Of a DNA stretch of 44,214 bases, positions 16,120-24,795 are shown in pieces. Location: NCBI GenBank assembly GCA_021789605.1, contig JAJYJI010000011.1, positions 1 through 44,214 of the forward strand. The letters run 5' to 3'. The notes under the pieces were generated by a model. The model saw only the letters and a list, made by a program, of their open reading frames with translations, did no database searches and was not told the origin of the DNA. A program made the translations under genes and the position numbers. Position 1 is the stretch's first letter. Every line of letters begins with the position of its first letter. Source of the stretch: a bacterium (GTDB taxonomy: Bacteria; SZUA-79; Acidulodesulfobacterales; Acidulodesulfobacteraceae).

Positions 16120-18497
16120 AAAATCTAGTTCTTGTAGAATCTCCGTCAAAAGCCAATACTATAAATAAATACCTCGGAAGCGATTTTACGGTTAAGGCTA
16201 CCGTCGGACACATTAAAAACCTGCCTAAAAACACTATAAGCGTGGATGTTAAAAACGGGTTCGAGGCTAAATACGAAATTATAAAGGGTAAAGAAAAAAC
16301 CGTAGAAGAAATAAAAAAACTTGCGAAAAATGCAGATACGGTTTACCTTGCCCCCGACCCCGACAGAGAAGGAGAAGCCATCGCATGGAACATAAAAGAG
16401 ATTATAGACGAAATTAAGGGCAAGAAGCCCGTAATAAAACGCGTGCTTTTTCATGAAATCACCAAAGACAAAGTTATAGAAGCCATAAATAATCCCGTAG
16501 AGCTAAATATGCCGATGTACGAATCTCAAAAAGCCAGAAGAATTTTAGACAGGCTTGTCGGCTACAATCTCAGCCCTTTCCTATGGGATAAAATAAGAAG
16601 GGGGCTTTCGGCCGGAAGAGTCCAATCTATAGCTTTATATCTTATCGTAGAAAGAGAAAAAGAAATAAGCGGTTTCGTGAAAGAAGAATACTGGACCATA
16701 AAGGCGGTATTTGCGATAAAAAATAATGACGCCGGCAAAAAGCACAAGGAGTATGCCTTAAACATAGAAGGGGAACTTTCTAAAATAAACGGCAAAGAGC
16801 CTAAGATAACCGATGAAGCCGCGGCAAGCAAATTAAAGGAAAATCTTCTTAAAATCGGCGATAATTACGCGATAGAAGAAATAATTAAAAAGCAGGCATC
16901 CAGAAAACCTCCTCTTCCTTTTATAACAAGCACTCTTCAGCAGGAAGCCGCAAAAATATTAAGGTTTCCCGTCAAAAAAACTATGTCCGTAGCCCAAAAA
17001 CTTTATGAAGGCATAGAACTGGGCGCCGTGGACGGCGTCAGCAAGAAGCCTATGGGGCCGGTTGGGCTTATAACGTATATGAGAACCGATTCCACGAGAA
17101 TATCGGCCGAAGCCGAAAGCCATGCCAAGAATTTTATAGAACAAATTTACGGCTCGAGTTACGTTTCCGGCAAAGGAACCGGCAAAAAAAAAGGCGGCGG
17201 CGGAACGGAAGCTAAAAAAATTCAGGACGCCCACGAAGCGATAAGGCCGACCGATATATTATTGACCCCAGCAAAAATTAAACATTATTTAACTCCGGAC
17301 GAGTACAAGCTTTATAACCTTATATGGACATACTTCACGGCGTCTTTTATGAGCGAAAGCGTTTACGACCAGTATAGCCTTACCGTAAAGGGAATTTATA
17401 GCGATTCGCAAAAAACTCAAAAAACGGATTACAGCTTTAAAACTACAGAAAGCGTTTTAAAATTCGACGGCTTTCAGAAGGTTATAAACGAAAATTTTAA
17501 ACAAAAGGGGGAAGAAGACGGCGAAACCGACGATACCCAGACGGCCGCTTTTTCCTCTATAATAAAAATATTTGAATTCCTTTCTAAGGGGGACAGCGCG
17601 TCTATAAAAAAAGCCGACGCTTTTCAGCATTTTACTTCGCCTCCCCCCAGATATACGGAAGCAACCTTGGTAAAGGCTTTGGACGAAAACGGCATCGGAA
17701 GGCCTTCCACTTATCAGAGTATAATTGCAAACATAAAAACCAAAGATTACGTAATTATGACGACTGAAACGAAGTACAGCGCAAGCTCATCGGCCGACGC
17801 TTCAAAAAAAGGCGGCTCCACCCAAAAATTTAAACCTACCGAACTTGGTATGACCGTTTCGGATATATTAAGGGCCGGATTTTCGGATATAATAAATCTA
17901 AAATTTACGGCAAATATGGAAATAGGCTTGGACGATATAGAAAAAGGATTGATTGGCAAAAACGATTTATTGACCGATTTTTATAACAAATTTACGGAAA
18001 GTCTCGGCGACGCTAAAAAAAATATAAAAAATATCAAGGGGGCTTCCGAACCCACGGATATTATATGCGAAAAGTGCGGAAAACCTATGGTGATAAAAAT
18101 GGGGCGGTTCGGAAAATTCCTTGCGTGCAGCGGATATCCGGAATGTAAAAACACGAAGGAACTACCTAAGGAAAATAAGGACGGCGGGGACAATTCTGCC
18201 GAAACGGAAGAAACCGGCGAAATATGCGAAAAGTGCGGAAAACCTATGGTGATAAAAATGGGGCGGTTCGGAAAATTCCTTTCGTGCAGCGGATATCCGG
18301 AATGTAAAAATATAAAACCGATACCGGTCAAATATAATAAATCCAAGATTCCCTGTCCTACCGGCTGCGGCGGTTACTTAACGGAAAAAAGAACTAAAAA
18401 GGGGAGAAAATTTTACGGGTGCTCCAATTATCCGAAATGCGATTATGCGGCTTGGACTTTGCCCGTGAAAGCCGCTAAAGAAATCGGCGGAGATTAA
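16116..18497 (+). CDS. topA: DNA topoisomerase I
   Basis: The 793-aa type IA topoisomerase relaxes negative supercoils by transient single-strand cleavage. The TOPRIM domain opens with LVLVESPSKANTINKYLG and has APDPDREGEAIAW. The catalytic tyrosine is Tyr321 in GLITYMRTDSTR. FTSPPPRYTEATLVKALDE and GIGRPSTYQSII are conserved body segments. Three C-terminal four-Cys zinc ribbons follow; the first two share CEKCGKPMVIKMGRFGKFL and are nearly identical at DNA level (18063-18151 and 18222-18310). The third is CPTGCGGYL...CSNYPKCDYAAW. The start overlaps the dprA-like stop by 4 bp. A GC hairpin (18486-18503) after the stop may be a weak terminator. Confidence 0.98.
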   Translation: MKNLVLVESPSKANTINKYLGSDFTVKATVGHIKNLPKNTISVDVKNGFEAKYEIIKGKEKTVEEIKKLAKNADTVYLAPDPDREGEAIAWNIKEIIDEIKGKKPVIKRVLFHEITKDKVIEAINNPVELNMPMYESQKARRILDRLVGYNLSPFLWDKIRRGLSAGRVQSIALYLIVEREKEISGFVKEEYWTIKAVFAIKNNDAGKKHKEYALNIEGELSKINGKEPKITDEAAASKLKENLLKIGDNYAIEEIIKKQASRKPPLPFITSTLQQEAAKILRFPVKKTMSVAQKLYEGIELGAVDGVSKKPMGPVGLITYMRTDSTRISAEAESHAKNFIEQIYGSSYVSGKGTGKKKGGGGTEAKKIQDAHEAIRPTDILLTPAKIKHYLTPDEYKLYNLIWTYFTASFMSESVYDQYSLTVKGIYSDSQKTQKTDYSFKTTESVLKFDGFQKVINENFKQKGEEDGETDDTQTAAFSSIIKIFEFLSKGDSASIKKADAFQHFTSPPPRYTEATLVKALDENGIGRPSTYQSIIANIKTKDYVIMTTETKYSASSSADASKKGGSTQKFKPTELGMTVSDILRAGFSDIINLKFTANMEIGLDDIEKGLIGKNDLLTDFYNKFTESLGDAKKNIKNIKGASEPTDIICEKCGKPMVIKMGRFGKFLACSGYPECKNTKELPKENKDGGDNSAETEETGEICEKCGKPMVIKMGRFGKFLSCSGYPECKNIKPIPVKYNKSKIPCPTGCGGYLTEKRTKKGRKFYGCSNYPKCDYAAWTLPVKAAKEIGGD
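18063..18310 (+). repeat. Tandem zinc-ribbon duplication inside topA
   Basis: Positions 18063-18151 and 18222-18310 are identical in 88 of 89 bases; the one change replaces Ala with Ser in FLACSG/FLSCSG. Synonymous sites have not diverged, so the duplication or a gene-conversion event must be recent compared with the age of topA. Confidence 0.93.
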
Positions 18498-18513
18498 GCC
18501 GCCATTTTATTTT
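18486..18513 (+). terminator. Possible intrinsic terminator after topA
   Basis: GGCGG (18486-18490) can pair with CCGCC (18499-18503) across an 8-nt loop, followed by ATTTTATTTT. The stem overlaps the topA stop codon. It is short, so read-through into the yggS homologue is likely. Confidence 0.35.
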
Positions 18514-18525
18514 ATAAAATTTTAA

Positions 18526-19245
18526 ATGCTAAATTCTTTTCCTTCAATATCGGATAATTTAAAAACCATATTCGAAAAGGTAAAATCCGCCGCGGAAAAA
18601 AGCGGCCGCAATTTTTCGGATATTACTATTCTGGCGGCATCTAAAACAAGAAGCACCGAAGAAATTCTAGAAGCATACAATAGCGGAATAAAAGTTTTCG
18701 GGGAAAACTACGTTCAGGAATTTTTGCAAAAATTTGAATCGCTAAATAGATATAAGAAAGCCAACCTAAGCTGGCATATAATTGGACATCTTCAAAAAAA
18801 TAAGGTCAAATATATAATCGGCGGCGCCGATTTAATTCATTCCGTGGACAGCTTTGCTCTTGCAAAAATTATCGATAAATATTCCGTTTTAAAAAATACC
18901 GTTACTAATATTTTAATCGAAGTAAACCTCGCCGGCGAAAAAACAAAAAATGGAATAACGATAGACGAAACGCATAACTTGGTTAGAGAAATAAATAAAT
19001 TGCGGGGGTTAAATTTGCGCGGTCTTATGGCGATGCCCCCTATGGGTAAAGATAATAGGATATATTTCAGGTCATTAAGAGAACTTCTCTTGGATATAAA
19101 TATTAAAAACATTTATAAAAAAAATCTTTCCGTGCTCTCTATGGGAACGTCGGACGATTTTGAAGCCGCCGTAGAAGAGGGCGCCACTATAATAAGGCTT
19201 GGAACCTTAATATTCGGAAGCAGGCGTTCAAAATTAATAATATAA
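18526..19245 (+). CDS. yggS: YggS/PLPBP-family pyridoxal-5'-phosphate homeostasis protein
   Basis: The 239-aa protein is a fold-type III PLP-binding protein without enzymatic activity, involved in vitamin B6 and amino-acid homeostasis. The PLP lysine is Lys40 in ILAASKTR. GENYVQE, SWHIIGHLQKNK, the LMAMPPMG loop and the phosphate-binding LSMGTSDDFEAAVEEGATIIRLG region (written here from several family motifs) are all present and in order. It lies 28 bp downstream of topA and 8 bp upstream of maf. There is no ribosome-binding site; a TATAAA-like box is only about 8 bp before the ATG. Confidence 0.95.
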   Translation: MLNSFPSISDNLKTIFEKVKSAAEKSGRNFSDITILAASKTRSTEEILEAYNSGIKVFGENYVQEFLQKFESLNRYKKANLSWHIIGHLQKNKVKYIIGGADLIHSVDSFALAKIIDKYSVLKNTVTNILIEVNLAGEKTKNGITIDETHNLVREINKLRGLNLRGLMAMPPMGKDNRIYFRSLRELLLDINIKNIYKKNLSVLSMGTSDDFEAAVEEGATIIRLGTLIFGSRRSKLII

Positions 19246-19253
19246 ATAATTTA

Positions 19254-19850
19254 ATGAAAGGTCTGATAGAAAAACCGCTCATATTGGCGTCGTCGTCGGA
19301 AAGAAGAATCTTTTTGCTGAAGGAGACAGGCGTTCATTTTATTGCCGCAAGCCATAAGATTCAAATAGAGCCGGAATTTAACAAATCTTTAAAAAATATA
19401 TCTATCGGCGATTTTGTCGAAAATTTGGCTTTAAAGAAAGCTCAAAGCCTAGGAAATGACTATCCGGAAAACTTTATATTAGGCTCGGATACCCTTATAT
19501 ATCAAAATGGAACGGTTTACGGCAAGCCCAAAGACGCCGGCGGCGCATTCGATATGCTCAAAGAACTTTCCGGGAAAACACACTGCGTCTATACCGGCAT
19601 AGGTTTGTTTAATAAACAAAAAAATATAAGCATGACCGAATGCGATATTACCGCCGTAAGGGTAAGAGCGCTCAACGATAACGAAATAATGGATTATATA
19701 AGAAAATACCCTCCGCTTGATAAAGCAGGAGGCTACGGAATTCAGGATGAAGAGGGCATAGTCGAATCTTATGAAGGTTCTTTCGAAAACGTTTTGGGAT
19801 TGCCGGTTCAAAAATTAATCCCGATATTAAATAAATACCGTCTGCATTAG
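19254..19850 (+). CDS. maf: Maf-family nucleoside triphosphate pyrophosphatase
   Basis: The 198-aa protein has the N-terminal Maf signature ILASSSERRIFLL, the catalytic Asp region ILGSDTLIY, and KPKDAGGAFDMLKELSGKTHCVYTG. Maf proteins hydrolyse non-canonical or ordinary dTTP, UTP or CTP to monophosphates as housecleaning or septum-related enzymes. The segment DKAGGYGIQDEEGIVESYEGSF fits the dTTP/UTP-type (YhdE) subfamily. It follows yggS by 8 bp without its own ribosome-binding site and converges with proC, whose stop lies 31 bp away. Confidence 0.95.
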   Translation: MKGLIEKPLILASSSERRIFLLKETGVHFIAASHKIQIEPEFNKSLKNISIGDFVENLALKKAQSLGNDYPENFILGSDTLIYQNGTVYGKPKDAGGAFDMLKELSGKTHCVYTGIGLFNKQKNISMTECDITAVRVRALNDNEIMDYIRKYPPLDKAGGYGIQDEEGIVESYEGSFENVLGLPVQKLIPILNKYRLH

Positions 19851-19881
19851 CAATTTACGGTGCGCCGTCATATCCGGCTTT

Positions 19882-20733
19882 TCAAACTAATCCTTTTGCC
19901 CTTAAATATGCCGCGTTTACAGCGGAATCCAAAACATACTTGATTCTTCCCTCTTCCAATTTCGCAAGTCCGTATGCCGTAGTTCCCCCGGGCGACGTCA
20001 CCATATCCCTTAAGTCTTTCGTGGAGGTTTTTGAAAATTCCTCGCTGTTTAACAATTCTGCCGAACCGAGAATAGTTTGAACCGATAAATCCTTTGCGAT
20101 ATCCCTTGGAAGGCCCAGTTTGACTCCAGCTTCTATGAGGCCCTCGGCGATTAAAAAAATATATGCGGGTCCGCTTCCGCTTAAAGCGGTAACGGCATCA
20201 AAATATTTCTCGTTTATAGCCAAAACTTTCGAAGACGTTTCCAATATCTTGGCCGCGGTTCTGATATCCTGCCCGGAAACGTTGTTATTATGGCACATTG
20301 CGCTTAATCCTTTGCCTATAAGGGAATTTATGTTCGGCATTATTCTGAAAATTTTTATAGGAAAAATATTTTTCAGCGTACGGTTGAAGACTTCTTCTAT
20401 GAATCCAATTTTTATTCCGCCGGCTATTGAAATAAATACCGGAAAATCTTTATTGTCTTTAAAATTTTTTAAAGCCTGCGCCGAAACTTCTATAACGCTT
20501 TCTACGGAATAAGGCTTTACCGCGATAAAAACTACGTCGCAATTTTCGACGATTTCTCCGATGCTGTTAAACGGCCGAACTTTTAAGGCGGCCGAAACAA
20601 AGTCCATCCTCGCCGCATCTGTATCGTAAACATAGATTTTCATATCCTGATTTACGCCGGCGATTCCTTTGATTAATCCGTAAGCCATATTACCGGCGCC
20701 TATAAAACCTACGGCAGTATTTTTTACAGACAT
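19882..20733 (-). CDS. proC: Pyrroline-5-carboxylate reductase
   Basis: The 283-aa enzyme performs the NAD(P)H-dependent final step of proline synthesis. The Rossmann motif GFIGAGNMAYGLI opens the protein. AVKPYS, ISIAGGIK, IMPNINSLIGKG and the C-terminal ALSGSGPAYIFLIAEGLIEA and MVTSPGGTTAYGL signatures are all present, and the length is normal. It is separated from the upstream MFS gene by 79 bp. The start codon is preceded by GGAGG on the minus strand, supporting the assigned ATG. Confidence 0.97.
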   Translation of the reverse strand: MSVKNTAVGFIGAGNMAYGLIKGIAGVNQDMKIYVYDTDAARMDFVSAALKVRPFNSIGEIVENCDVVFIAVKPYSVESVIEVSAQALKNFKDNKDFPVFISIAGGIKIGFIEEVFNRTLKNIFPIKIFRIMPNINSLIGKGLSAMCHNNNVSGQDIRTAAKILETSSKVLAINEKYFDAVTALSGSGPAYIFLIAEGLIEAGVKLGLPRDIAKDLSVQTILGSAELLNSEEFSKTSTKDLRDMVTSPGGTTAYGLAKLEEGRIKYVLDSAVNAAYLRAKGLV

Positions 20734-20812
20734 TTTTCCTCCAGACCTGTAAAGTTATATGACGATTTTTATTTAATGCAATATTATATAATAAAAATAC
20801 ACAATAAAAAAA

Positions 20813-22015
20813 TTATTTATATTTTCCTTCTTTTATTAGCGCGGAGAGCATAAAAGACAAGAGCAATACAAGGCCGTACAATGCAAATATCCAGTGCAGG
20901 GCGAATCTCTGGGCGATAATTCCCCCTATGGGAGCGGCAACCGAACCTATGCCGAAACCAGCAAAGAAAAATATGCCGTATGCTGTTGCCCTGTATTTTT
21001 CATGCGCATTCTGGCTTATCATAAGATTTGAAATAGGGTTCAGGGAAAAGTTGAATGCAGAAAAAGCAAGAACCGAAATGAACAATAAAATTCCGCCGGC
21101 GACCCCGGATATTAAAAGAAATATTCCGCTCGCTAATATTAAAAAAGAAAACACCCTGTTAGCTTTGTAATTTTTCGTTATTTTCGTGCTGTTATACTGG
21201 AAAATTACTCCCACGATAAGCGCCGCGGTCACAAAAAAACCGCCGGCTGCTGCGGCTTGGTCATGAAAAAAAAGATAATTTTTCAATTCCGTGCCTACAT
21301 ATGCCGGCAAAAACGAAAATACGCCCTGAAAGACGAATCCGTTTAAAAATTCGGCAATAAAAATTATCATTAAATTTATATGAAAAAATTCTTTTAAAAA
21401 AGCGTTAACAGCGGTTTTTATTTTAACTTTTCCGCCGTCTTTTATTTCTTTTTTGCCTTTCATATCGGCGCCCAATTTAAAAAAATACGACAGTCCGAAA
21501 AGAAATAAAAATATAAAGCCGAGCATTAAATAAGGGAAATTATAGCCGAAAAAATAGCCCAGCATTCCCGCAAAGCCGGCGCTCAAAGCCACGCCGAGCG
21601 TTCCTGCAATGCCGTGAATAGCAAAAGCTCTCAGTTTGTCGCTTCCGATAAAAGACATCATGCTTAAACCGACCGGATGATAAATGCTTCCGGTTAGCCC
21701 GATAAGAATTATGGAGGCGGAAAAAATGTAAAAATTAACTGAAACCGCGGCGGCAAAAGAAAAAACGCCCATTCCCAGCAGGTATATTCTCAAAATATGT
21801 TTTTTATCGATTTTATCGGCTATAAAACCTATGGGCAGGGATCCTGCGCCGAACAAGAAAAGGTAAATTCCGGCAACCGTTCCCAGCGTTTCATAATTTA
21901 CGTTAAATTTTTCTTTAATGAGTATCAAAATAGCGGGATATGTCAGAATCGCGACATGGCAAAAAAAATGCGAAAGGCTTAAAAGCGCGATAGTTTCTTT
22001 TTCTTTTTTTTCCAT
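20813..22015 (-). CDS. MFS transporter
   Basis: The 400-aa protein has about 12 hydrophobic segments in two halves. The loop between helices 2 and 3 (LPIGFIADKIDKKHIL) carries the MFS motif A pattern. TGSIYHPVGLSM and the ALSAGFAGMLGY segment resemble the fosmidomycin-resistance/FSR-like group, in which HPVG is typical. It probably exports a small molecule across the inner membrane; the substrate is unknown. It is divergent from the CDF exporter, with a 94-bp shared upstream region. Confidence 0.88.
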   Translation of the reverse strand: MEKKEKETIALLSLSHFFCHVAILTYPAILILIKEKFNVNYETLGTVAGIYLFLFGAGSLPIGFIADKIDKKHILRIYLLGMGVFSFAAAVSVNFYIFSASIILIGLTGSIYHPVGLSMMSFIGSDKLRAFAIHGIAGTLGVALSAGFAGMLGYFFGYNFPYLMLGFIFLFLFGLSYFFKLGADMKGKKEIKDGGKVKIKTAVNAFLKEFFHINLMIIFIAEFLNGFVFQGVFSFLPAYVGTELKNYLFFHDQAAAAGGFFVTAALIVGVIFQYNSTKITKNYKANRVFSFLILASGIFLLISGVAGGILLFISVLAFSAFNFSLNPISNLMISQNAHEKYRATAYGIFFFAGFGIGSVAAPIGGIIAQRFALHWIFALYGLVLLLSFMLSALIKEGKYK

Positions 22016-22072
22016 TGTCGTAATATTTTACAAAATTTAACCTTTCTAAGCAATTAATTTGATTAATTTGAT

Positions 22073-22109
22073 TTAAAAATAGCATTAAAATATGCTATAA
22101 TTTTGTTAA
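22073..22109 (+). promoter_or_regulatory. Extended -10 promoter with overlapping palindrome, CDF exporter gene
   Basis: TGCTATAAT (22093-22101) is an extended -10 box; the -35 region is weak. The inverted repeat TAGCAT (22080-22085) and ATGCTA (22092-22097) overlaps the -10, the position of a typical repressor operator. The ATG follows the -10 by 8 bp, so the mRNA is predicted to be leaderless. Confidence 0.5.
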
Positions 22110-23162
22110 ATGAAAGTATCCAGCATAGAAAATATTATAAAAACAAAATTCGCAGAGTTTGGTTTGCATTCGGATGACGGACTGGGGCCGGGCGGAAATA
22201 ATCGCATCGTACCGCAACAACCTCATGCGCACGAGCACCGCCATTCTCATTCGCTAAATTTAAGCGGCGAATCATTCAGGTCTGAAAAAAACTTAAAAAT
22301 TGCTTTTTTTCTTACTATTTTTATTCTTATAACCGAATTCGGCGGGGCGGTCATTTCAAAAAGCATGGCCTTATACTCCGATTCGGGACATATTTTGGTA
22401 GATGCATCGTCGCTCTTGCTTGCTTGGCTTGCCCAAATGCAGGTAAGAAAAATGCCGACCGAAAAAAATACTTACGGATTCCACAGAATAGGAATACTCG
22501 CCGCCCTTTTAAATTCTTTTTTACTTCTGACGATATCCGTTATTTTGATTTACGAAAGTTATTTGAGAATAATTCATCCGGAACCTGTCGCTTCGGGATT
22601 TATGGTAATTTTTCCCTTGATAAGTCTTGCCGCAAACATTATAATTGGCGTTAAAATCCACAAGGATATCGGCGGCAATTTAAACCTTAAAAGCTCTTTT
22701 TTCCACATACTTGGAGATTCCTTAATTTCTATAGCTATTATAACAGCCGGAATAATTATTTATTTTACTAAATTTTATTATATAGACCCCGCGGTGAGTT
22801 TGTTGGTATCGCCCGTTATTGCGATAGGCGCTTTTTCCGTTATAAACGAAACTATAAATATACTGCTCGAAGGGGTTCCTAAAGAAATAGATTTTTTAGC
22901 CGTCAAAACCGAAATACTTAAAACCCGCGGCGTAAAAGACGTGCACGACCTTCATATATGGAGCATGTCTAAATCTTTTAAATTGTTAAGCGCGCACGTT
23001 CTCATAGACGAAAATATATTAAAGCCTTCCGACATGTGCTGTATCATAAATAATATCCAAAATATGCTCGGAGAGAAATTTAACATAAGCCATGCGGTAA
23101 TTCAGCCGGAACTTACGGCATGCGATACGGCAAGCGGTTTTTGCGTTCATCAGAATATATAA
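22110..23162 (+). CDS. Cation diffusion facilitator (CzcD/ZitB-like) metal exporter
   Basis: The 350-aa protein belongs to the CDF family, which exchanges Zn2+, Co2+, Cd2+ or related ions for protons at the inner membrane. The N-terminal cytoplasmic tail has alternating histidines (HAHEHRHSH, residues 39-47). Six membrane segments follow. The transport-site pairs are SDSGHILVD in helix 2 and HILGDS in helix 5. The C-terminal cytoplasmic domain (VKDVHDLHIWSMS) is the ferredoxin-like dimerisation domain. It is monocistronic. The promoter palindrome suggests regulation, plausibly by metal. Confidence 0.95.
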   Translation: MKVSSIENIIKTKFAEFGLHSDDGLGPGGNNRIVPQQPHAHEHRHSHSLNLSGESFRSEKNLKIAFFLTIFILITEFGGAVISKSMALYSDSGHILVDASSLLLAWLAQMQVRKMPTEKNTYGFHRIGILAALLNSFLLLTISVILIYESYLRIIHPEPVASGFMVIFPLISLAANIIIGVKIHKDIGGNLNLKSSFFHILGDSLISIAIITAGIIIYFTKFYYIDPAVSLLVSPVIAIGAFSVINETINILLEGVPKEIDFLAVKTEILKTRGVKDVHDLHIWSMSKSFKLLSAHVLIDENILKPSDMCCIINNIQNMLGEKFNISHAVIQPELTACDTASGFCVHQNI

Positions 23163-23193
23163 TTGCGGTTTATTTTTTCTATTTATTTTTTTC

Positions 23194-23221
23194 TTGAAAT
23201 TATTTTGTAAATGTGTAAAAT
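23194..23221 (+). promoter_or_regulatory. Promoter of the fumarase-sucCD-korDABC operon
   Basis: TTGAAA (23194-23199) and TAAAAT (23216-23221) are 16 bp apart, with TGTG just before the -10. This is the best sigma-70-type match between the CDF gene and the fumarase genes, leaving a leader of about 25 nt with the ribosome-binding site GGAAGGA at 23241. Confidence 0.45.
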
Positions 23222-23253
23222 ATTTATAACATGAAAACTTGGAAGGAAATATA

Positions 23254-24099
23254 TTGCCGATGAGGGTCATCGCATCCGAAGAAATATCAAACGCCGTTAA
23301 AAATTTAATAATAGGCTCTAGCGTCAACTTGCCCGAAGACACCTATGAAAGCCTAAAAAGAGCATTAGAAAATGAGATATCGGATTCCGGGAAGACCGTA
23401 TTAAGCCAGATATTATTAAATGCCGACATCGCAAAAACCGAGCATAAACCTCTATGTCAAGATACGGGGCTTGCCGTGTTTTTTATCGAAGTAGGCAAAG
23501 ACGTCGGGATTAAAGGAAAAAATTTAACGGATGCGATAAACGAGGGCACAAGATTGGGCTATTCCGAAGGTTTTTTAAGAAAATCGACCTGCGACCCTTT
23601 TACTAGAAAAAATATCGGCGACAATACGCCCGCAATAATTCATTATGAATTTAAAGACGGGGATAAAATAAAAATAATGTATGCCGCAAAAGGAGGCGGG
23701 AGCGAAAACATGAGTAGGATAAAAATGATGCGCCCTTCTGACGGAAAAGACGGCATAATAGAATTCGTCGAAGAAACGATGCGGGCGGCCGGACCGAATC
23801 CCTGTCCTCCAAATATTATAGGGGTCGGCATCGGCGGAAATTTTGAAAGGTCTGCCATTCTTGCAAAAAAATCTCTTTTCAGAAAACTCGGGGAAAGAAA
23901 CAGCGACAAAGAATTAGACGAAATGGAAAATATTATCTTTCGAAAAATAAACGATATAGGTACGGGGCCTATGGGATTCGGCGGAATCTGCACCGCGCTT
24001 GGCGTTCATATAATTAAAGAGCCCTGCCATATTGCAAGTCTTCCCGTTGCCGTAAATATCGAATGCCATTCTCATAGGCATTCCGAGATTACGATTTAA
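23254..24099 (+). CDS. Class I fumarate hydratase, alpha subunit (N-terminal domain)
   Basis: The protein of about 281 aa is the Fe-S-binding half of a two-subunit class I hydro-lyase (FumA/TtdA family). Cluster cysteines are seen in LCQDTGLAVFF and RKSTCDPFTRKNIGDNTPA, and the GGGSENMS, PNPCPPNIIGVGIGG and GTGPMGFGG loops are typical. It catalyses reversible fumarate hydration to malate; tartrate dehydratase is the usual alternative call. The start is ambiguous: TTG at 23254 has GGAAGGA 6 nt upstream, ATG at 23260 has 12 nt spacing, and a TTG at 23239 is without support. The beta subunit follows after 51 bp. Confidence 0.92.
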   Translation: MPMRVIASEEISNAVKNLIIGSSVNLPEDTYESLKRALENEISDSGKTVLSQILLNADIAKTEHKPLCQDTGLAVFFIEVGKDVGIKGKNLTDAINEGTRLGYSEGFLRKSTCDPFTRKNIGDNTPAIIHYEFKDGDKIKIMYAAKGGGSENMSRIKMMRPSDGKDGIIEFVEETMRAAGPNPCPPNIIGVGIGGNFERSAILAKKSLFRKLGERNSDKELDEMENIIFRKINDIGTGPMGFGGICTALGVHIIKEPCHIASLPVAVNIECHSHRHSEITI

Positions 24100-24150
24100 T
24101 TCAATGCGGATTAGAAACAATAATATTATTGAAATATAATACATATATAT

Positions 24151-24720
24151 ATGGACAAAATAAAAATTACCGCTCCTCTTTCCGACGAAACCGTTTTGAG
24201 GCTTAAAACGGGCGACGAGGTTTTAATCAGCGGAACTATTTATACGGCAAGGGACCAGGCTCATTTCAGATTAGTCAAACTAATAGAAGAAAATATGCCT
24301 CTTCCTTTCAATCTTCAGGGACAGATTATTTACTATGTTGGACCGACTCCGGAAAAGCCCGGCGAAGCTATCGGCTCCGCCGGTCCGACGACAAGCTACC
24401 GAATGGATAAATATGCGCCTGCGCTTATGAAGCTTGGCTTAAAGGGCATGATTGGAAAAGGCAGAAGGTCCGAAGAAGTTAAAGACGCCATGAAAAAATA
24501 TAAGTCGGTTTATTTTGGAGCGATAGGCGGAGCGGGAGCCCTAATATCTAAAACTATAAAATCAAGTAAAATCATCGCTTACGACGACCTTCTTTCGGAA
24601 GCGGTAAGAGAACTCACGGTCGAAGATTTTCCGGCTATCGTGGTTAACGACGCATACGGCATAGACCTTTATGAAGAGGGGAGAAAAAAATTCGAAAACA
24701 GGTACGGCATTGCTATATAA
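24151..24720 (+). CDS. Class I fumarate hydratase, beta subunit (C-terminal domain)
   Basis: The 189-aa protein matches the C-terminal domain of class I fumarases. Signatures are VLISGTIYTARDQAHFRL, YYVGPTPEKPG, the substrate-binding GSAGPTTSYRMD, and GMIGKGRR with FGAIGGAGALI. It forms a complex with the alpha subunit to hydrate fumarate. The ATG has no Shine-Dalgarno sequence; TATAAT ends only about 8 bp before it, so it may also have a leaderless transcript of its own besides the operon message. Confidence 0.92.
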   Translation: MDKIKITAPLSDETVLRLKTGDEVLISGTIYTARDQAHFRLVKLIEENMPLPFNLQGQIIYYVGPTPEKPGEAIGSAGPTTSYRMDKYAPALMKLGLKGMIGKGRRSEEVKDAMKKYKSVYFGAIGGAGALISKTIKSSKIIAYDDLLSEAVRELTVEDFPAIVVNDAYGIDLYEEGRKKFENRYGIAI

Positions 24721-24795
24721 AGTATAACCCATAACAGGATTTTTAAATTAATTTTAATTAAAAAAATTAAAGCGTAAAAAGGTGCGGATAATTTT

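Noticed and set aside
17981-18346. Antisense ORF with an internal repeat opposite topA
   Set aside because: The repeat in this frame simply mirrors the duplicated TopA zinc ribbons.
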